Made by a program: the position numbers and the translations under genes. The notes beneath the pieces are model-generated. The model was not told the origin of the DNA, did no database searches, and saw only the letters and a list, made by a program, of their open reading frames with translations. DNA of 64,000 bases, taken from the NCBI RefSeq assembly GCF_034427435.1, contig NZ_JAXQNP010000003.1, positions 248,001-312,000 of the forward strand, written 5' to 3'. Positions 7,974 to 15,654 of this stretch are shown here, piece by piece (position 1 is the first letter of the stretch; each line of letters begins with the position of its first letter). This DNA is from Nitrospirillum sp034427435 (GTDB lineage: Bacteria > Pseudomonadota > Alphaproteobacteria > Azospirillales > Azospirillaceae).

Positions 7974-9569
7974 ATGCCGCGACAGTGCGCCTCTATCGCC
8001 CTGGTACTCCTGGCGCTGTTGATAGGGTGGCCGGCGCGGGCAACCGTGCCGCCGGTCCCGCCGGCCGCCTACATCACGCTCAGCCCCCAGGGCGCCAGCT
8101 TGCGCGCCACCTACCGCCTGGACACCCCTGTCACACGCCTGAGCCTGGGCGAAGGTCCGGTCGCCTGGCGGAATCCGGTATGGCGGATGGAAACCCCCGG
8201 CCTGGTTCTGCAGAACCAGGAAGTGCGGGCGGCGGATGGTCGAGCCTTCAAGGAATTCAGCCTGCTGATCGATGAGGATAAGCGCTTCGTCGACCGCACC
8301 TATCCAGTGATGCTGCGGCTGGGGCCGCAAGGGTTTCTGGTCTATGGGCCTTTCCTGCTGGTGCGCTCAGACAGCTTGGCGACCGGCTTGAGCCAGGGTG
8401 CCGTCGCCACCGAACCGGCGGGTGGCCGCGCCTTGGAGGGGTATTTCTTCGTCGGCCCGGCGGGTTACGTCAGGCCCATTGACGCGGCCCGTCCGGGCCT
8501 GGGGCGTATCGTGGCGCGGCCGGACCTGCCCGCCACCTGGCGGGATGAGGTGGCGCCCGGCCTGGCCCGCGCCTTGGCCTATTATCGGGCGCGCCTGCCG
8601 CCGCGCGGCAATACCGTCTCCCCCATCATCGTCTATCAGGATCAGCCGGCCCCCTTCCTGCGGGGCAGCGTCACCGGTGGCGGCATGATGCTGCTGCAGG
8701 TCGGCGGCGTCTGGCGGATGCCGCGCCTGGAACTGAAGCCGGAGCGGGACCGGGTGCTGGCGCATGAAACCTTCCACCTGTTCCTGCGCCGCCATGACAA
8801 GGCCGATTTCCCCGATTGGATGAACGAGGGGGCGGCCGACTACGCCGCAGGCCTGGTCATACGCCAGGGCGCCCTGCCCTCCCTGGCGGAGGTTCAGATC
8901 CAATTGGATTTGTGCGTCACCAGCCTGGGCGACCGTCCGCTGGACAACCCCGCCACCACGGCGCGCAACCGGATGCCCTATGCCTGCGGCTTCGTCGCCC
9001 ACTGGCTGGTGGACAAGGCGCTGCGCCGGACCGGCAAGCCCGACGACGTGGGCCTGTTCGCGCTATGGGCCGACATGGTGGCGCACGATGGCGTCACCGC
9101 CAGCGACAGCCTGCGCCAGGCGGTGGCGGGCAGCCCTGCCGCCACCCGGGCGCTATCCCTGCTGCTGACCGGCAGCGGACCGGAGCGCTGGACGAGCTGG
9201 GCGGCCAGCCTGGCCGGGCTGGGTGTCTCGGCCCGCTGGGTGGACGCGGGGGCGCCGTCGGCGGATGAGGTGCTGGAGCATGTGCTGAAGCAAAATTGCA
9301 CGGGCACCCATGGCTTCTGGCGGGGCGCCAACTACACGCTGGATACCGGCAACCGCTGCGGCCCCCTGTCGGGCGATCCGGTGATCACCGGCATCGAAGG
9401 GCATCCTCTGGCGGGTGACGCCATGGCCCTGTTCCAGGCGGTTGTGGCGCGGTGCGCCGCCGACCAGGATGTGGCGCTGAACCGGCCGGATGGCGCCCCG
9501 CCACTTTCCGCCCTGTGCCATAGTCCCCCACCGGCAAGCCGATCGTTACGCCTGGACCCGCTTCCTTAA
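7974..9569 (+). CDS. Secreted HExxH metallopeptidase-like protein
   Basis: This 531-residue protein has a signal peptide ending near residue 23 (ALVLLALLIGWPARA). The segment around His264 reads HETFH, and 17 residues after its second His come 'NEGAADY' with Glu285. This HExxH...E layout is that of gluzincin zinc peptidases (M1/MA-like), with Glu285 as a possible third ligand. Sites for the N-terminal domain typical of M1 aminopeptidases were not recognised, so this may be a distinct periplasmic family. Four cysteines in the C-terminal third could form disulfides. The start has AGGG(A)CA just upstream. Confidence 0.6.
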   Translation: MPRQCASIALVLLALLIGWPARATVPPVPPAAYITLSPQGASLRATYRLDTPVTRLSLGEGPVAWRNPVWRMETPGLVLQNQEVRAADGRAFKEFSLLIDEDKRFVDRTYPVMLRLGPQGFLVYGPFLLVRSDSLATGLSQGAVATEPAGGRALEGYFFVGPAGYVRPIDAARPGLGRIVARPDLPATWRDEVAPGLARALAYYRARLPPRGNTVSPIIVYQDQPAPFLRGSVTGGGMMLLQVGGVWRMPRLELKPERDRVLAHETFHLFLRRHDKADFPDWMNEGAADYAAGLVIRQGALPSLAEVQIQLDLCVTSLGDRPLDNPATTARNRMPYACGFVAHWLVDKALRRTGKPDDVGLFALWADMVAHDGVTASDSLRQAVAGSPAATRALSLLLTGSGPERWTSWAASLAGLGVSARWVDAGAPSADEVLEHVLKQNCTGTHGFWRGANYTLDTGNRCGPLSGDPVITGIEGHPLAGDAMALFQAVVARCAADQDVALNRPDGAPPLSALCHSPPPASRSLRLDPLP

Positions 9570-9577
9570 CCCCCACG

Positions 9578-10231
9578 CTACGCCGTCAGATAGGCCATCA
9601 CCGCCCGCACCGTCTCCCGCTCCAGGATGTGCGGGTCGGCGCCCGGCGGTGGGTCCAGGACGGCGGCATGGATCAGGGCATGAGCCATGCGTCCCACGAC
9701 AAAGGTGGCGACATCCAGATCGGGCACGGTGACCTCGGCATCCGGTCCCCGGGAATAGCGTTCCAGCAGGGCCCTCAGCACGCCTTCCGTTCCGTCCTCC
9801 TCATGGCGGGCTTCCAGGTGCGCTGCCTCTAGCGCCAACACCTTATGCAGGGCGGGCTCCAGCCGGTGCGCCGCCATGGCGACATGGATGGTGCGGGTGA
9901 TCAAGGCTTCCAGGGGCACGCCCTGCTCCGCCGCGTCCCAAAACACCGCCTCCCGCATCATCAGGGCGCTCATATGCCGCACATGGCGCTCCCGCAGTGC
10001 CAGGACCAGCGCCTCCTTATTGGGGAAATACTGGTAGAGCGAGCCGATGCTGACCCCCGCCGCGACCGCGACGGCGTTGGTGGTCAAGGCGGCGTAGCCG
10101 TCGCGCACCAGAACGCGAGCGGTCGCGTCCAGGATGGCGTCCACCAGAGCACGGGACCGGGCCTGGCGCGGCCGTTTCCTTGGGGTTGAGCCCGCCGCTG
10201 CGGGCCGTTCGGAACGCGAGTTTTCAGCCAG
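9578..10231 (-). CDS. TetR-family transcriptional regulator, probable CTG start
   Basis: The N-terminal part has the TetR helix-turn-helix (AILDATARVLVRDGYAALTTNAVAVAAGVSIGSLYQYFPNKEAL) and the remainder is a helical ligand-binding domain. The first canonical start, GTG at 10144, would begin directly at helix 1 and lose the basic arm (PRKRPRQARSRALVDA) that TetR proteins usually have. That arm is encoded in frame upstream, where no ATG, GTG or TTG occurs before the stop at 10265. A CTG at 10231 lies 7 bases after a perfect AGGAGG, giving 217 residues. It is divergent from the ferredoxin gene, which it may control. If the CTG is wrong, the gene runs 9578-10144 with 188 residues. Confidence 0.75.
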   Translation of the reverse strand: MAENSRSERPAAAGSTPRKRPRQARSRALVDAILDATARVLVRDGYAALTTNAVAVAAGVSIGSLYQYFPNKEALVLALRERHVRHMSALMMREAVFWDAAEQGVPLEALITRTIHVAMAAHRLEPALHKVLALEAAHLEARHEEDGTEGVLRALLERYSRGPDAEVTVPDLDVATFVVGRMAHALIHAAVLDPPPGADPHILERETVRAVMAYLTA

Positions 10232-10244
10232 GACGCGCCCTCCT
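10229..10244 (-). promoter_or_regulatory. Ribosome binding site that supports a CTG start
   Basis: On the minus strand AGGAGG (10244-10239) is followed by seven bases and CTG (10231-10229), in frame with the TetR gene. This is among the best Shine-Dalgarno sequences in the window and it points at a non-standard start codon. Confidence 0.55.
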
Positions 10245-10285
10245 ACTATGATGCGAGCTTTTACTCATGTTTACGGAGGATCATC

Positions 10286-10576
10286 GTGAGCGGCAACCCA
10301 TCCTGCAAGCAGGACCCCGGCGTCATCGTCCCGCACATCAACCGCAACCGCTGCGAGGGCAAGGACGATTGCGTGCGCGTCTGCCCCTACGACGTCTTTG
10401 AGATCGGGGTGTTGCCGGAAGCGGAGCGCCGGGACTTGAGCCTGGGCGGCCGGATAAAGGGCTTCTTCCACGGCTACCACCAGGCCTTCGCCGTGCGGGC
10501 GGACCAGTGCCGGGCCTGTGGCCTGTGCGTGGCCGCCTGCCCGGAGCACGCCATCACCCTCACCCGCGCCGCGTAG
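10286..10576 (+). CDS. Dicluster ferredoxin with one altered cluster motif
   Basis: This 96-residue protein has two cysteine motifs. The second (Cys75, Cys78, Cys81, Cys85-Pro) is a full CxxCxxCxxxCP. The first is Cys23, Cys29, Cys33-Pro, with Lys26 where the second cysteine would be, so that cluster would lack one of its usual cysteines and may be a 3Fe-4S or otherwise ligated centre. Cys7 is a possible substitute. It is a small cytoplasmic electron carrier. The GTG start follows ACGGAGGA. A VOC-family gene begins 10 bases after its stop, so the two are probably one transcript, divergent from the TetR gene. Confidence 0.85.
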   Translation: MSGNPSCKQDPGVIVPHINRNRCEGKDDCVRVCPYDVFEIGVLPEAERRDLSLGGRIKGFFHGYHQAFAVRADQCRACGLCVAACPEHAITLTRAA

Positions 10577-10586
10577 GGGGACGCCG

Positions 10587-11009
10587 ATGGCCGCCTCATT
10601 GGGCTTCCGCCACATCGTGCTGGTCGTGACCGACATCGACCGCGCCGCCACCTTCTACCAGCGCATCATGGGTCTGGCTCGGGTGCGGACGGAGCCCCAC
10701 ACCATCACCTTGGCCGCCCCGGGCCTGCGCTATGTCATGAACCTGACCGATCAGAAAGAGACGCGGGAATATGACACCGGCCCCACGGCCGCTGTCGGCA
10801 GCCTGGGCGGCATCGACCATCTGGGCATAGAGGTGGACGAGCCGGCGGAGCTCGAAGGCCTGGTACAAGAATGGCTGGCCGCTGGCGGGCAGTTGCTGGA
10901 ACGGCGCGACATGGATACGCCCTATCCTTCGGCGTTCATGCGCGACCTGGACGGCTATCTGGTGCAGATTTACAGCTTCGCGGCCGAATTGCGGGCGCGC
11001 GTCCCTTAA
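10587..11009 (+). CDS. VOC (glyoxalase/dioxygenase fold) family protein
   Basis: The 140-residue protein shows the beta-alpha-beta-beta-beta pattern of the vicinal oxygen chelate superfamily: 'FRHIVLVVTDIDRAATFYQRIMGL' at the start and 'GIDHLGIEVD' in the second half. It ends with 'RDLDGYLVQIYSF', where many relatives have Glu as a metal ligand and this one has Gln. The superfamily covers glyoxalases, extradiol dioxygenases and resistance proteins, so the reaction is open. ATG 10587 was chosen (GGGGGAC before it) because the longer frame overlaps the ferredoxin gene. Its stop shares TTAA with the convergent MarR gene. Confidence 0.8.
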   Translation: MAASLGFRHIVLVVTDIDRAATFYQRIMGLARVRTEPHTITLAAPGLRYVMNLTDQKETREYDTGPTAAVGSLGGIDHLGIEVDEPAELEGLVQEWLAAGGQLLERRDMDTPYPSAFMRDLDGYLVQIYSFAAELRARVP

Positions 11010-11425
11010 CCCTCCAGCCGGTCGAACAGGGTGCGCAGCAGGGGCGAAAGGCGGCGGATTTCGTCCCGGTGCACCCGCGACAGGCCGGCCAGCAGTTCCT
11101 CCGCCGCCGGGGTCAGGCTGATGACCACCTGGCGCCGGTCTTCCGGCCCGGGGGCCCGCCGCACCCAGCCATGACTTTCCAGGCGGTCGATCAGGCCCAC
11201 CGCGCTGTGCGGGCGCACGCACAGCCGTTCCGCCAGCTCCCCCACCGTCACATGGTCGCGCCCGGGATAGCCCTTGATGGCCAGCAGCGCCTGATGCTGC
11301 TGCGCCGTCAGCCCGGCCTCCGCCGCCGCGTCCTCGCTGAAGGACAGGAAACAGCGCAGCATGTGCCGGAACTCCGCCAGCAGCTCATAGTCCGCCTTTT
11401 CCAAGGATTCCACGGTTTCGGGCAT
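11006..11425 (-). CDS. MarR-family transcriptional regulator
   Basis: The 139-residue protein has the MarR winged-helix core (GLTAQQHQALLAIKGYPGRDHVTVGELAERLCVRPHSAVGLIDRLESHGWVRR, then 'PGPEDRRQVVISLT'). It would act as a dimer and probably responds to a small phenolic or oxidant ligand. ATG 11425 was chosen because AGGAG lies upstream and because the 29 residues above it do not resemble the family. Between it and the divergent ClC channel gene is a 6-5-6 palindrome that could be its operator. Confidence 0.88.
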   Translation of the reverse strand: MPETVESLEKADYELLAEFRHMLRCFLSFSEDAAAEAGLTAQQHQALLAIKGYPGRDHVTVGELAERLCVRPHSAVGLIDRLESHGWVRRAPGPEDRRQVVISLTPAAEELLAGLSRVHRDEIRRLSPLLRTLFDRLEG

Positions 11426-11484
11426 GGGATGGCCGCTCCTGCAGTCGGGACGCAATACAGCACTGTCGGATGGCCCCTTCATAA

Positions 11485-11501
11485 ATATCGCAGTACGATA
11501 T
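11485..11501. promoter_or_regulatory. Palindrome, candidate MarR operator
   Basis: ATATCG and CGATAT are separated by five bases in an AT-rich patch between the MarR gene and the divergent ClC gene. This matches the size of MarR half-sites, but binding is inferred only from position. Confidence 0.45.
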
Positions 11502-11556
11502 ATTAAAGCCATCAGCCGGTGGGTCCGGCTTCCCTTTTTTAACGGTTGTTGATGCG

Positions 11557-13443
11557 ATGGCGAATGATTTGCTGATGGACGGCCAGCCCACCCAAGCGCC
11601 GCGGGGGAAGCCGCAAGAGGCCTCCCGGATTCCCCAAGATCATATTCTGGGCGATTTCAGCGCCGACCGGCGGCTGCTGATGCTGATGGCCATGGCCGGG
11701 GTGGTGGGGGCGGCCGGCGCGGGCGCCGCCTGGGTGCTGCTGCGCCTGATCGACCTGGCAACCAACCTGTTCTACTTCGGGCGGCTCAGCACCGCGCCGG
11801 CCGTGATCGCCCAAAGCGTCTGGGGGCCCTTCATGCCCCTGGTGCCCGTCGTCGGCTGCCTGATCATCGGGCTGATGGCGCGCTATGGCAGCGAGAAGAT
11901 CCGGGGGCACGGCATTCCGGAGGCCATGGAGGCCATCCTGGTGGGCCGCAGCCGCATCCAGCCCAAGGTGGCGCTGCTGAAGCCCCTGTCCTCCGCCATC
12001 TCCATCGGCAGCGGCGGGCCGTTCGGCGCCGAGGGTCCCATCATCATGACGGGCGGCGCCATCGGCTCCCTCTTCGCGCAGTTCTTCCACCTGACGGATG
12101 CGGAGCGCAAAACCCTGCTGGTCGCGGGGGCCGCCGCCGGCATGAGCGCCACCTTCGGCACCCCGGTGGCGGCCATGCTGCTGGCAGTGGAACTGCTGCT
12201 GTTCGAGTGGAAGCCGCGCAGCTTCATCCCGGTGGCCATCGCCGCCGCCGTGGCGGCCGCCTGCCGTCCCGCCTTGCTGGGTGCCGGCCCACTGTTCCCC
12301 CTGGCCGACAGCGCCGCGCTGCCGGCGACGGGCCTGGCCCTCTGCGCCTTGCTGGGCGTGCTGGCGGGCCTGGGCTCCGGCCTTCTGACCAGCCTGGTCT
12401 ACGGGTTCGAGGATCTGTTCGGCCGCCTGCCCCTGCATTGGATGTGGTGGCCCATGATCGGCGGCGTCTTCATCGGCCTGGGTGGCCTGATCGATCCGCG
12501 CGCCCTGGGCGTGGGCTATGACAACATCGCCGGGCTGTTGCACGGGCAAATCCCGCCGGCCTCCGCCCTCACGCTGGTGGCGGTGAAGGCGGTGATTTGG
12601 TCGGTGGCGTTGGGGTCGGGTACCTCGGGCGGGGTGCTGGCGCCCCTGCTGATGATGGGCGGCGCGCTGGGCGCCCTGTTCGGCGCCGTGGCGCCCGTGG
12701 GCGAGGCCGGCGAATGGGCGCTGGCGGGCATGGCGGCCATGATGGGCGGCACCATGCGGGCCCCGCTGACCGCGATGATCTTCGCGCTGGAACTGTCGCA
12801 CGACGTCGGCGCGCTGTTGCCCCTGGCCATCGCCTGCGCCCTGTCCCACGGCACCACGGTGCTGCTGCTGAAACGTTCCATCCTCACCGAGAAGGTGGCC
12901 CGGCGCGGCCATCACATCGTGCGCGAATACGCCGTCGACCCGTTTGAGACCATGCGCGTGGCCCAGGTGATGGCCCAGCCGGTGGACACCCTGCCGGCCA
13001 CCATGCCCCTGACCGACGCGCTGGCCTTCTTCACAGGGGCCGAGGAGGCGGGGCAGGCACCCAAGGCCCGGCACCGCAGCTATCCCGTGGTGGACGCGGA
13101 CGGCCAGGTGGTGGGCATGGCGTCGCGCACCGATGCCCTACGCTGGGCCCGGGATGGGCAGTGGGGCAAGGACGGCGGGCGGGGAGAGGGCTGGACGCTG
13201 GGCGACCAGTGCGCCCATGGATCGGTGGCCGTCGCCTATGATGACGAGCTGGTGGGCCGGGTGGCCGACCGCATGGGGGCCACGGACCATAGCCGCCTGC
13301 CCGTCCTATCACGCGAAAGCGGGCGGTTGGTGGGCCTGGTGGCGCAGCGCGACCTGTTGGCGGTCCGCCATCTCAGCCTGCGGCAGGAACAACGGCGCGA
13401 GGCGCTGCTGAGCCTACCCCTGGGCGCCCGGCGCACCAGCTGA
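11557..13443 (+). CDS. ClC-type chloride channel/transporter with C-terminal CBS pair
   Basis: This 628-residue protein has the ClC selectivity-filter elements in order: GHGIPE near residue 117, 'GSGGPFGAEGP' with the gating Glu159, and 'GSGTSGGVLAPLL' further on. About ten hydrophobic segments fill residues 40-440. Two CBS domains follow (from about residue 470), which in ClC proteins bind adenine nucleotides and tune gating. It would move chloride across the inner membrane, probably in exchange for protons given the gating glutamate. The MarR gene is divergent and may regulate it. Confidence 0.92.
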   Translation: MANDLLMDGQPTQAPRGKPQEASRIPQDHILGDFSADRRLLMLMAMAGVVGAAGAGAAWVLLRLIDLATNLFYFGRLSTAPAVIAQSVWGPFMPLVPVVGCLIIGLMARYGSEKIRGHGIPEAMEAILVGRSRIQPKVALLKPLSSAISIGSGGPFGAEGPIIMTGGAIGSLFAQFFHLTDAERKTLLVAGAAAGMSATFGTPVAAMLLAVELLLFEWKPRSFIPVAIAAAVAAACRPALLGAGPLFPLADSAALPATGLALCALLGVLAGLGSGLLTSLVYGFEDLFGRLPLHWMWWPMIGGVFIGLGGLIDPRALGVGYDNIAGLLHGQIPPASALTLVAVKAVIWSVALGSGTSGGVLAPLLMMGGALGALFGAVAPVGEAGEWALAGMAAMMGGTMRAPLTAMIFALELSHDVGALLPLAIACALSHGTTVLLLKRSILTEKVARRGHHIVREYAVDPFETMRVAQVMAQPVDTLPATMPLTDALAFFTGAEEAGQAPKARHRSYPVVDADGQVVGMASRTDALRWARDGQWGKDGGRGEGWTLGDQCAHGSVAVAYDDELVGRVADRMGATDHSRLPVLSRESGRLVGLVAQRDLLAVRHLSLRQEQRREALLSLPLGARRTS

Positions 13444-13478
13444 CGCCCAATCGGATAGCCTCACGCCAAGCGGTCGTG

Positions 13479-13976
13479 TCAGACGGTGAGTTCCACATGG
13501 TGGATCTCACCGTTCTGGGCCAACAGGGCCTCAAGATAGCTGGCGATCTTGCGGGCACCGTCGCTGTGCACCGCCAGGCATTGGCGCAGGGCGTCGGCCA
13601 GGCGGGCGTTCTCCAGCCGCTCGGCATCGCTCAGTTCCGCATGCTGGGGGGCGAGGTGTTCCACCACATGGGCCAGTTCCTGGCCCGGGGCCGGCGGCGC
13701 CACCGGGGCCCCGCTGCGGACCAGGCCGCGCAGGTTCTGGCGCAGCCGTTCCTCATGGTGGGGTTCCAGGGCGCCGGTTGGGTCGGCCTCATCCACGATG
13801 TCATCGAAGAGGGAACGGCCATGACGCTGCCCCGCCTCGGCGGGCGGGCGCCGACGGCGGTCCCGCTGCCGCGCCTCACGCTCCTGCACCGCGTCCACCC
13901 GGTCGACATGCAGCGACGCCGCCGGCGGGTGGGCGGGGCTGAGGTCCAGGACAGGGGGCGGCGGTATCATGATCAT
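13479..13976 (-). CDS. Hypothetical protein, 165 residues
   Basis: The N-terminal half is proline- and arginine-rich and looks disordered. From about residue 55 it is helical and charged (FDDIVDEADPTGALEPHHEERLRQNLRGL), ending in 'ALLAQNGEIHHVELTV'. No domain was recognised. The minus-strand frame was preferred over the overlapping plus-strand frame because its amino-acid mix is that of a soluble helical protein, while the plus frame has a shadow-like composition. It converges with the ClC gene. Confidence 0.5.
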   Translation of the reverse strand: MIMIPPPPVLDLSPAHPPAASLHVDRVDAVQEREARQRDRRRRPPAEAGQRHGRSLFDDIVDEADPTGALEPHHEERLRQNLRGLVRSGAPVAPPAPGQELAHVVEHLAPQHAELSDAERLENARLADALRQCLAVHSDGARKIASYLEALLAQNGEIHHVELTV

Positions 13977-14302
13977 GATGCACCACCCTAACGCGAATCG
14001 GGGCGGAGCTCAAGGGAAGCCCCGAAGTGCCCTAATAGAAGCTCCCAGCGCTCGTGGAACTCGGCCAAGATGATCCCTGCGGTTATTGCCGGGGTCGAGG
14101 ATTGGCCGTTCAATCGGGCAGTGAAAATGGGCTTTTTTTGCTAGGACGCCGCAATCAAGCCTATGCCGATTGGCCAGGCATCCGCCGGCACGGCCCCCGC
14201 CGATACACCCCATGGGGATGGAACGCGCGGCTTTCCGGACACTTGCCCCGGAAGCGCGTGCCCAGTACGGTCGCGGGAATTGGCAGAATGAGGACGTCCC
14301 CG
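13977..14302. other. Intergenic region between a hypothetical gene and coxG-like gene
   Basis: This 326-base gap separates two divergent genes and should hold both promoters. The only short frame on the minus strand (14010-14213) has no start signal and no recognisable sequence. I see no strong promoter, repeat or RNA gene. Confidence 0.4.
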
Positions 14303-15037
14303 ATGGACATTACCGGCGAATATTTGATCGCGGCCCCGCAGGACCGGGTGTGGGCGGCGTTGAACGACGCCGAGGTGCTGCGGCAGAGCGTGCCGCCGGG
14401 CTATTCCAGCACCCTCACCCTGTCGGACCTGGAGCCGCCCCACGCCTGCGTCCTGAACGGCGACGGCCAACGGGCCCGCATCCGGCTGGCCGAGACCGGC
14501 GACGGCCGGACACGCCTGACCTTTGACGCGCAGATCGACGCGGGCGCGGAGGAGGACACCCGCGCTTTCTTCGCCCACCTGGCGGACCTGCTGGCATCGG
14601 CCGGGGGCCCGAACGCCGCCCTGGTCGCGGACGTGGCCCTGGCCGAACCCGCCGTCGACGCCGCCGCCATTTCAGAAGCGATGCCGGCGGAGTCCATTCC
14701 GCTGGTTGAGATGGCGCCGCTGAGCGAGGCCCTGGCGCCGTCCCTGGTCATGGCCGCGCAGGCCGAGGCCACCCAGCCCGTGGCCGCCACGCTGCCCTTG
14801 GAACCGGAAACCCACGCCCGCGCCATTGAGCATCAGGTGCGGCCGACGGAGGCGGAGGCGTTGGGATCGGCTGGCATTTCCCTGCCCCCGGAACCCGCCC
14901 CCCCGGCGGCGGCGCACGATGACGCCCAGCCGGCGCCCACAGTGGCGCATCCGGTCACGCACGCCGGCCTGCGCCCCATGATCTGGATCCCGCTGCTGGT
15001 CCTGGTCCTGCTGCTGCTGATCGTGCTGATCCGCTAA
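14303..15037 (+). CDS. CoxG-like SRPBCC protein with C-terminal membrane anchor
   Basis: The first 110 residues resemble CoxG (MDITGEYLIAAPQDRVWAALNDAEVLRQSVPG-like, then 'ACVLNGDGQRARIRLAETGDGRTRLTFDA'), a START/SRPBCC-fold protein encoded with CO-dehydrogenase-type molybdenum hydroxylases. A Pro/Ala/Glu-rich linker follows, and the last 20 residues are a leucine/valine-rich membrane helix. In carboxydotrophs CoxG helps anchor CO dehydrogenase to the membrane. Start 14303 has GAGG 9 bases upstream. The nearby XdhC and MoeA/MocA-like genes fit the same maturation theme. At 244 residues it is longer than many relatives because of the linker. Confidence 0.75.
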   Translation: MDITGEYLIAAPQDRVWAALNDAEVLRQSVPPGYSSTLTLSDLEPPHACVLNGDGQRARIRLAETGDGRTRLTFDAQIDAGAEEDTRAFFAHLADLLASAGGPNAALVADVALAEPAVDAAAISEAMPAESIPLVEMAPLSEALAPSLVMAAQAEATQPVAATLPLEPETHARAIEHQVRPTEAEALGSAGISLPPEPAPPAAAHDDAQPAPTVAHPVTHAGLRPMIWIPLLVLVLLLLIVLIR

Positions 15038-15050
15038 GCGGCCCAGCCGC

Positions 15051-15479
15051 TTATGGCTCCGCCCGCGTCAGGCAAAAGGCCGACAGCATGACGAGCAGAC
15101 CGGCGACCAGCAGCGTCACGAGGACCGGCGTCCATTCCTGAAACGTGGCGCCACGCGCCGTCGCCATGGCCGGAACGCAGATAATGACCGGCAGAAAAGC
15201 GGCTTGCGCTCCCATGACGCGCACACCCCGCATCGCCTGGGCGGACACCACTTGCCCCACACGCCGCGCGGTGTGGATACGACGCCAATAAAGGATGGCG
15301 GTGGCTGCCGCCTGGAACAGCAACAGGCCGCCACCGGCCACACAGGACGGGGGCACGGCGTCCCCCCAGAGCGCGGCCAGGATCAGGCCGGACAGGCCCA
15401 TGGACGCAATCAGCCCTGCAACCGCCCCCAGGAGAATCAGGACAATCTTGGAGGAAAACCGAATCTCGCCGCACATCAT
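15051..15479 (-). CDS. Small polytopic membrane protein of unknown function
   Basis: The 142-residue protein has four hydrophobic segments: about residues 11-36, 44-63, 86-106 and 117-137. The loops carry few charged residues apart from an Arg-rich stretch (RRIHTARRVG). ATG 15479 is preceded by GAGG at 7 bases; the frame stays open far upstream but that part shadows xdhC. I did not recognise the family. It converges on the coxG-like gene with a 13-base gap. Confidence 0.6.
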   Translation of the reverse strand: MMCGEIRFSSKIVLILLGAVAGLIASMGLSGLILAALWGDAVPPSCVAGGGLLLFQAAATAILYWRRIHTARRVGQVVSAQAMRGVRVMGAQAAFLPVIICVPAMATARGATFQEWTPVLVTLLVAGLLVMLSAFCLTRAEP

Positions 15480-15654
15480 GGCCAAGCCTCGCACGCGTGA
15501 CAGGATGAAGACAGCGTAAGACTTACGATTTATCCGCGCAACACTCCCAAAGTACGGCCCGCTTGGCAAAGTGCGGTCCGTTGGGAACCTTGTTCGTCCC
15601 CCATATCCGCGCTGGCAAAGAGCGGCAGCACCCCTTATCTGGGAAAGACTGGGC

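Noticed and set aside
14010..14213. Short minus-strand frame in the gap before the coxG-like gene
   Set aside because: No Shine-Dalgarno sequence and no recognisable sequence.
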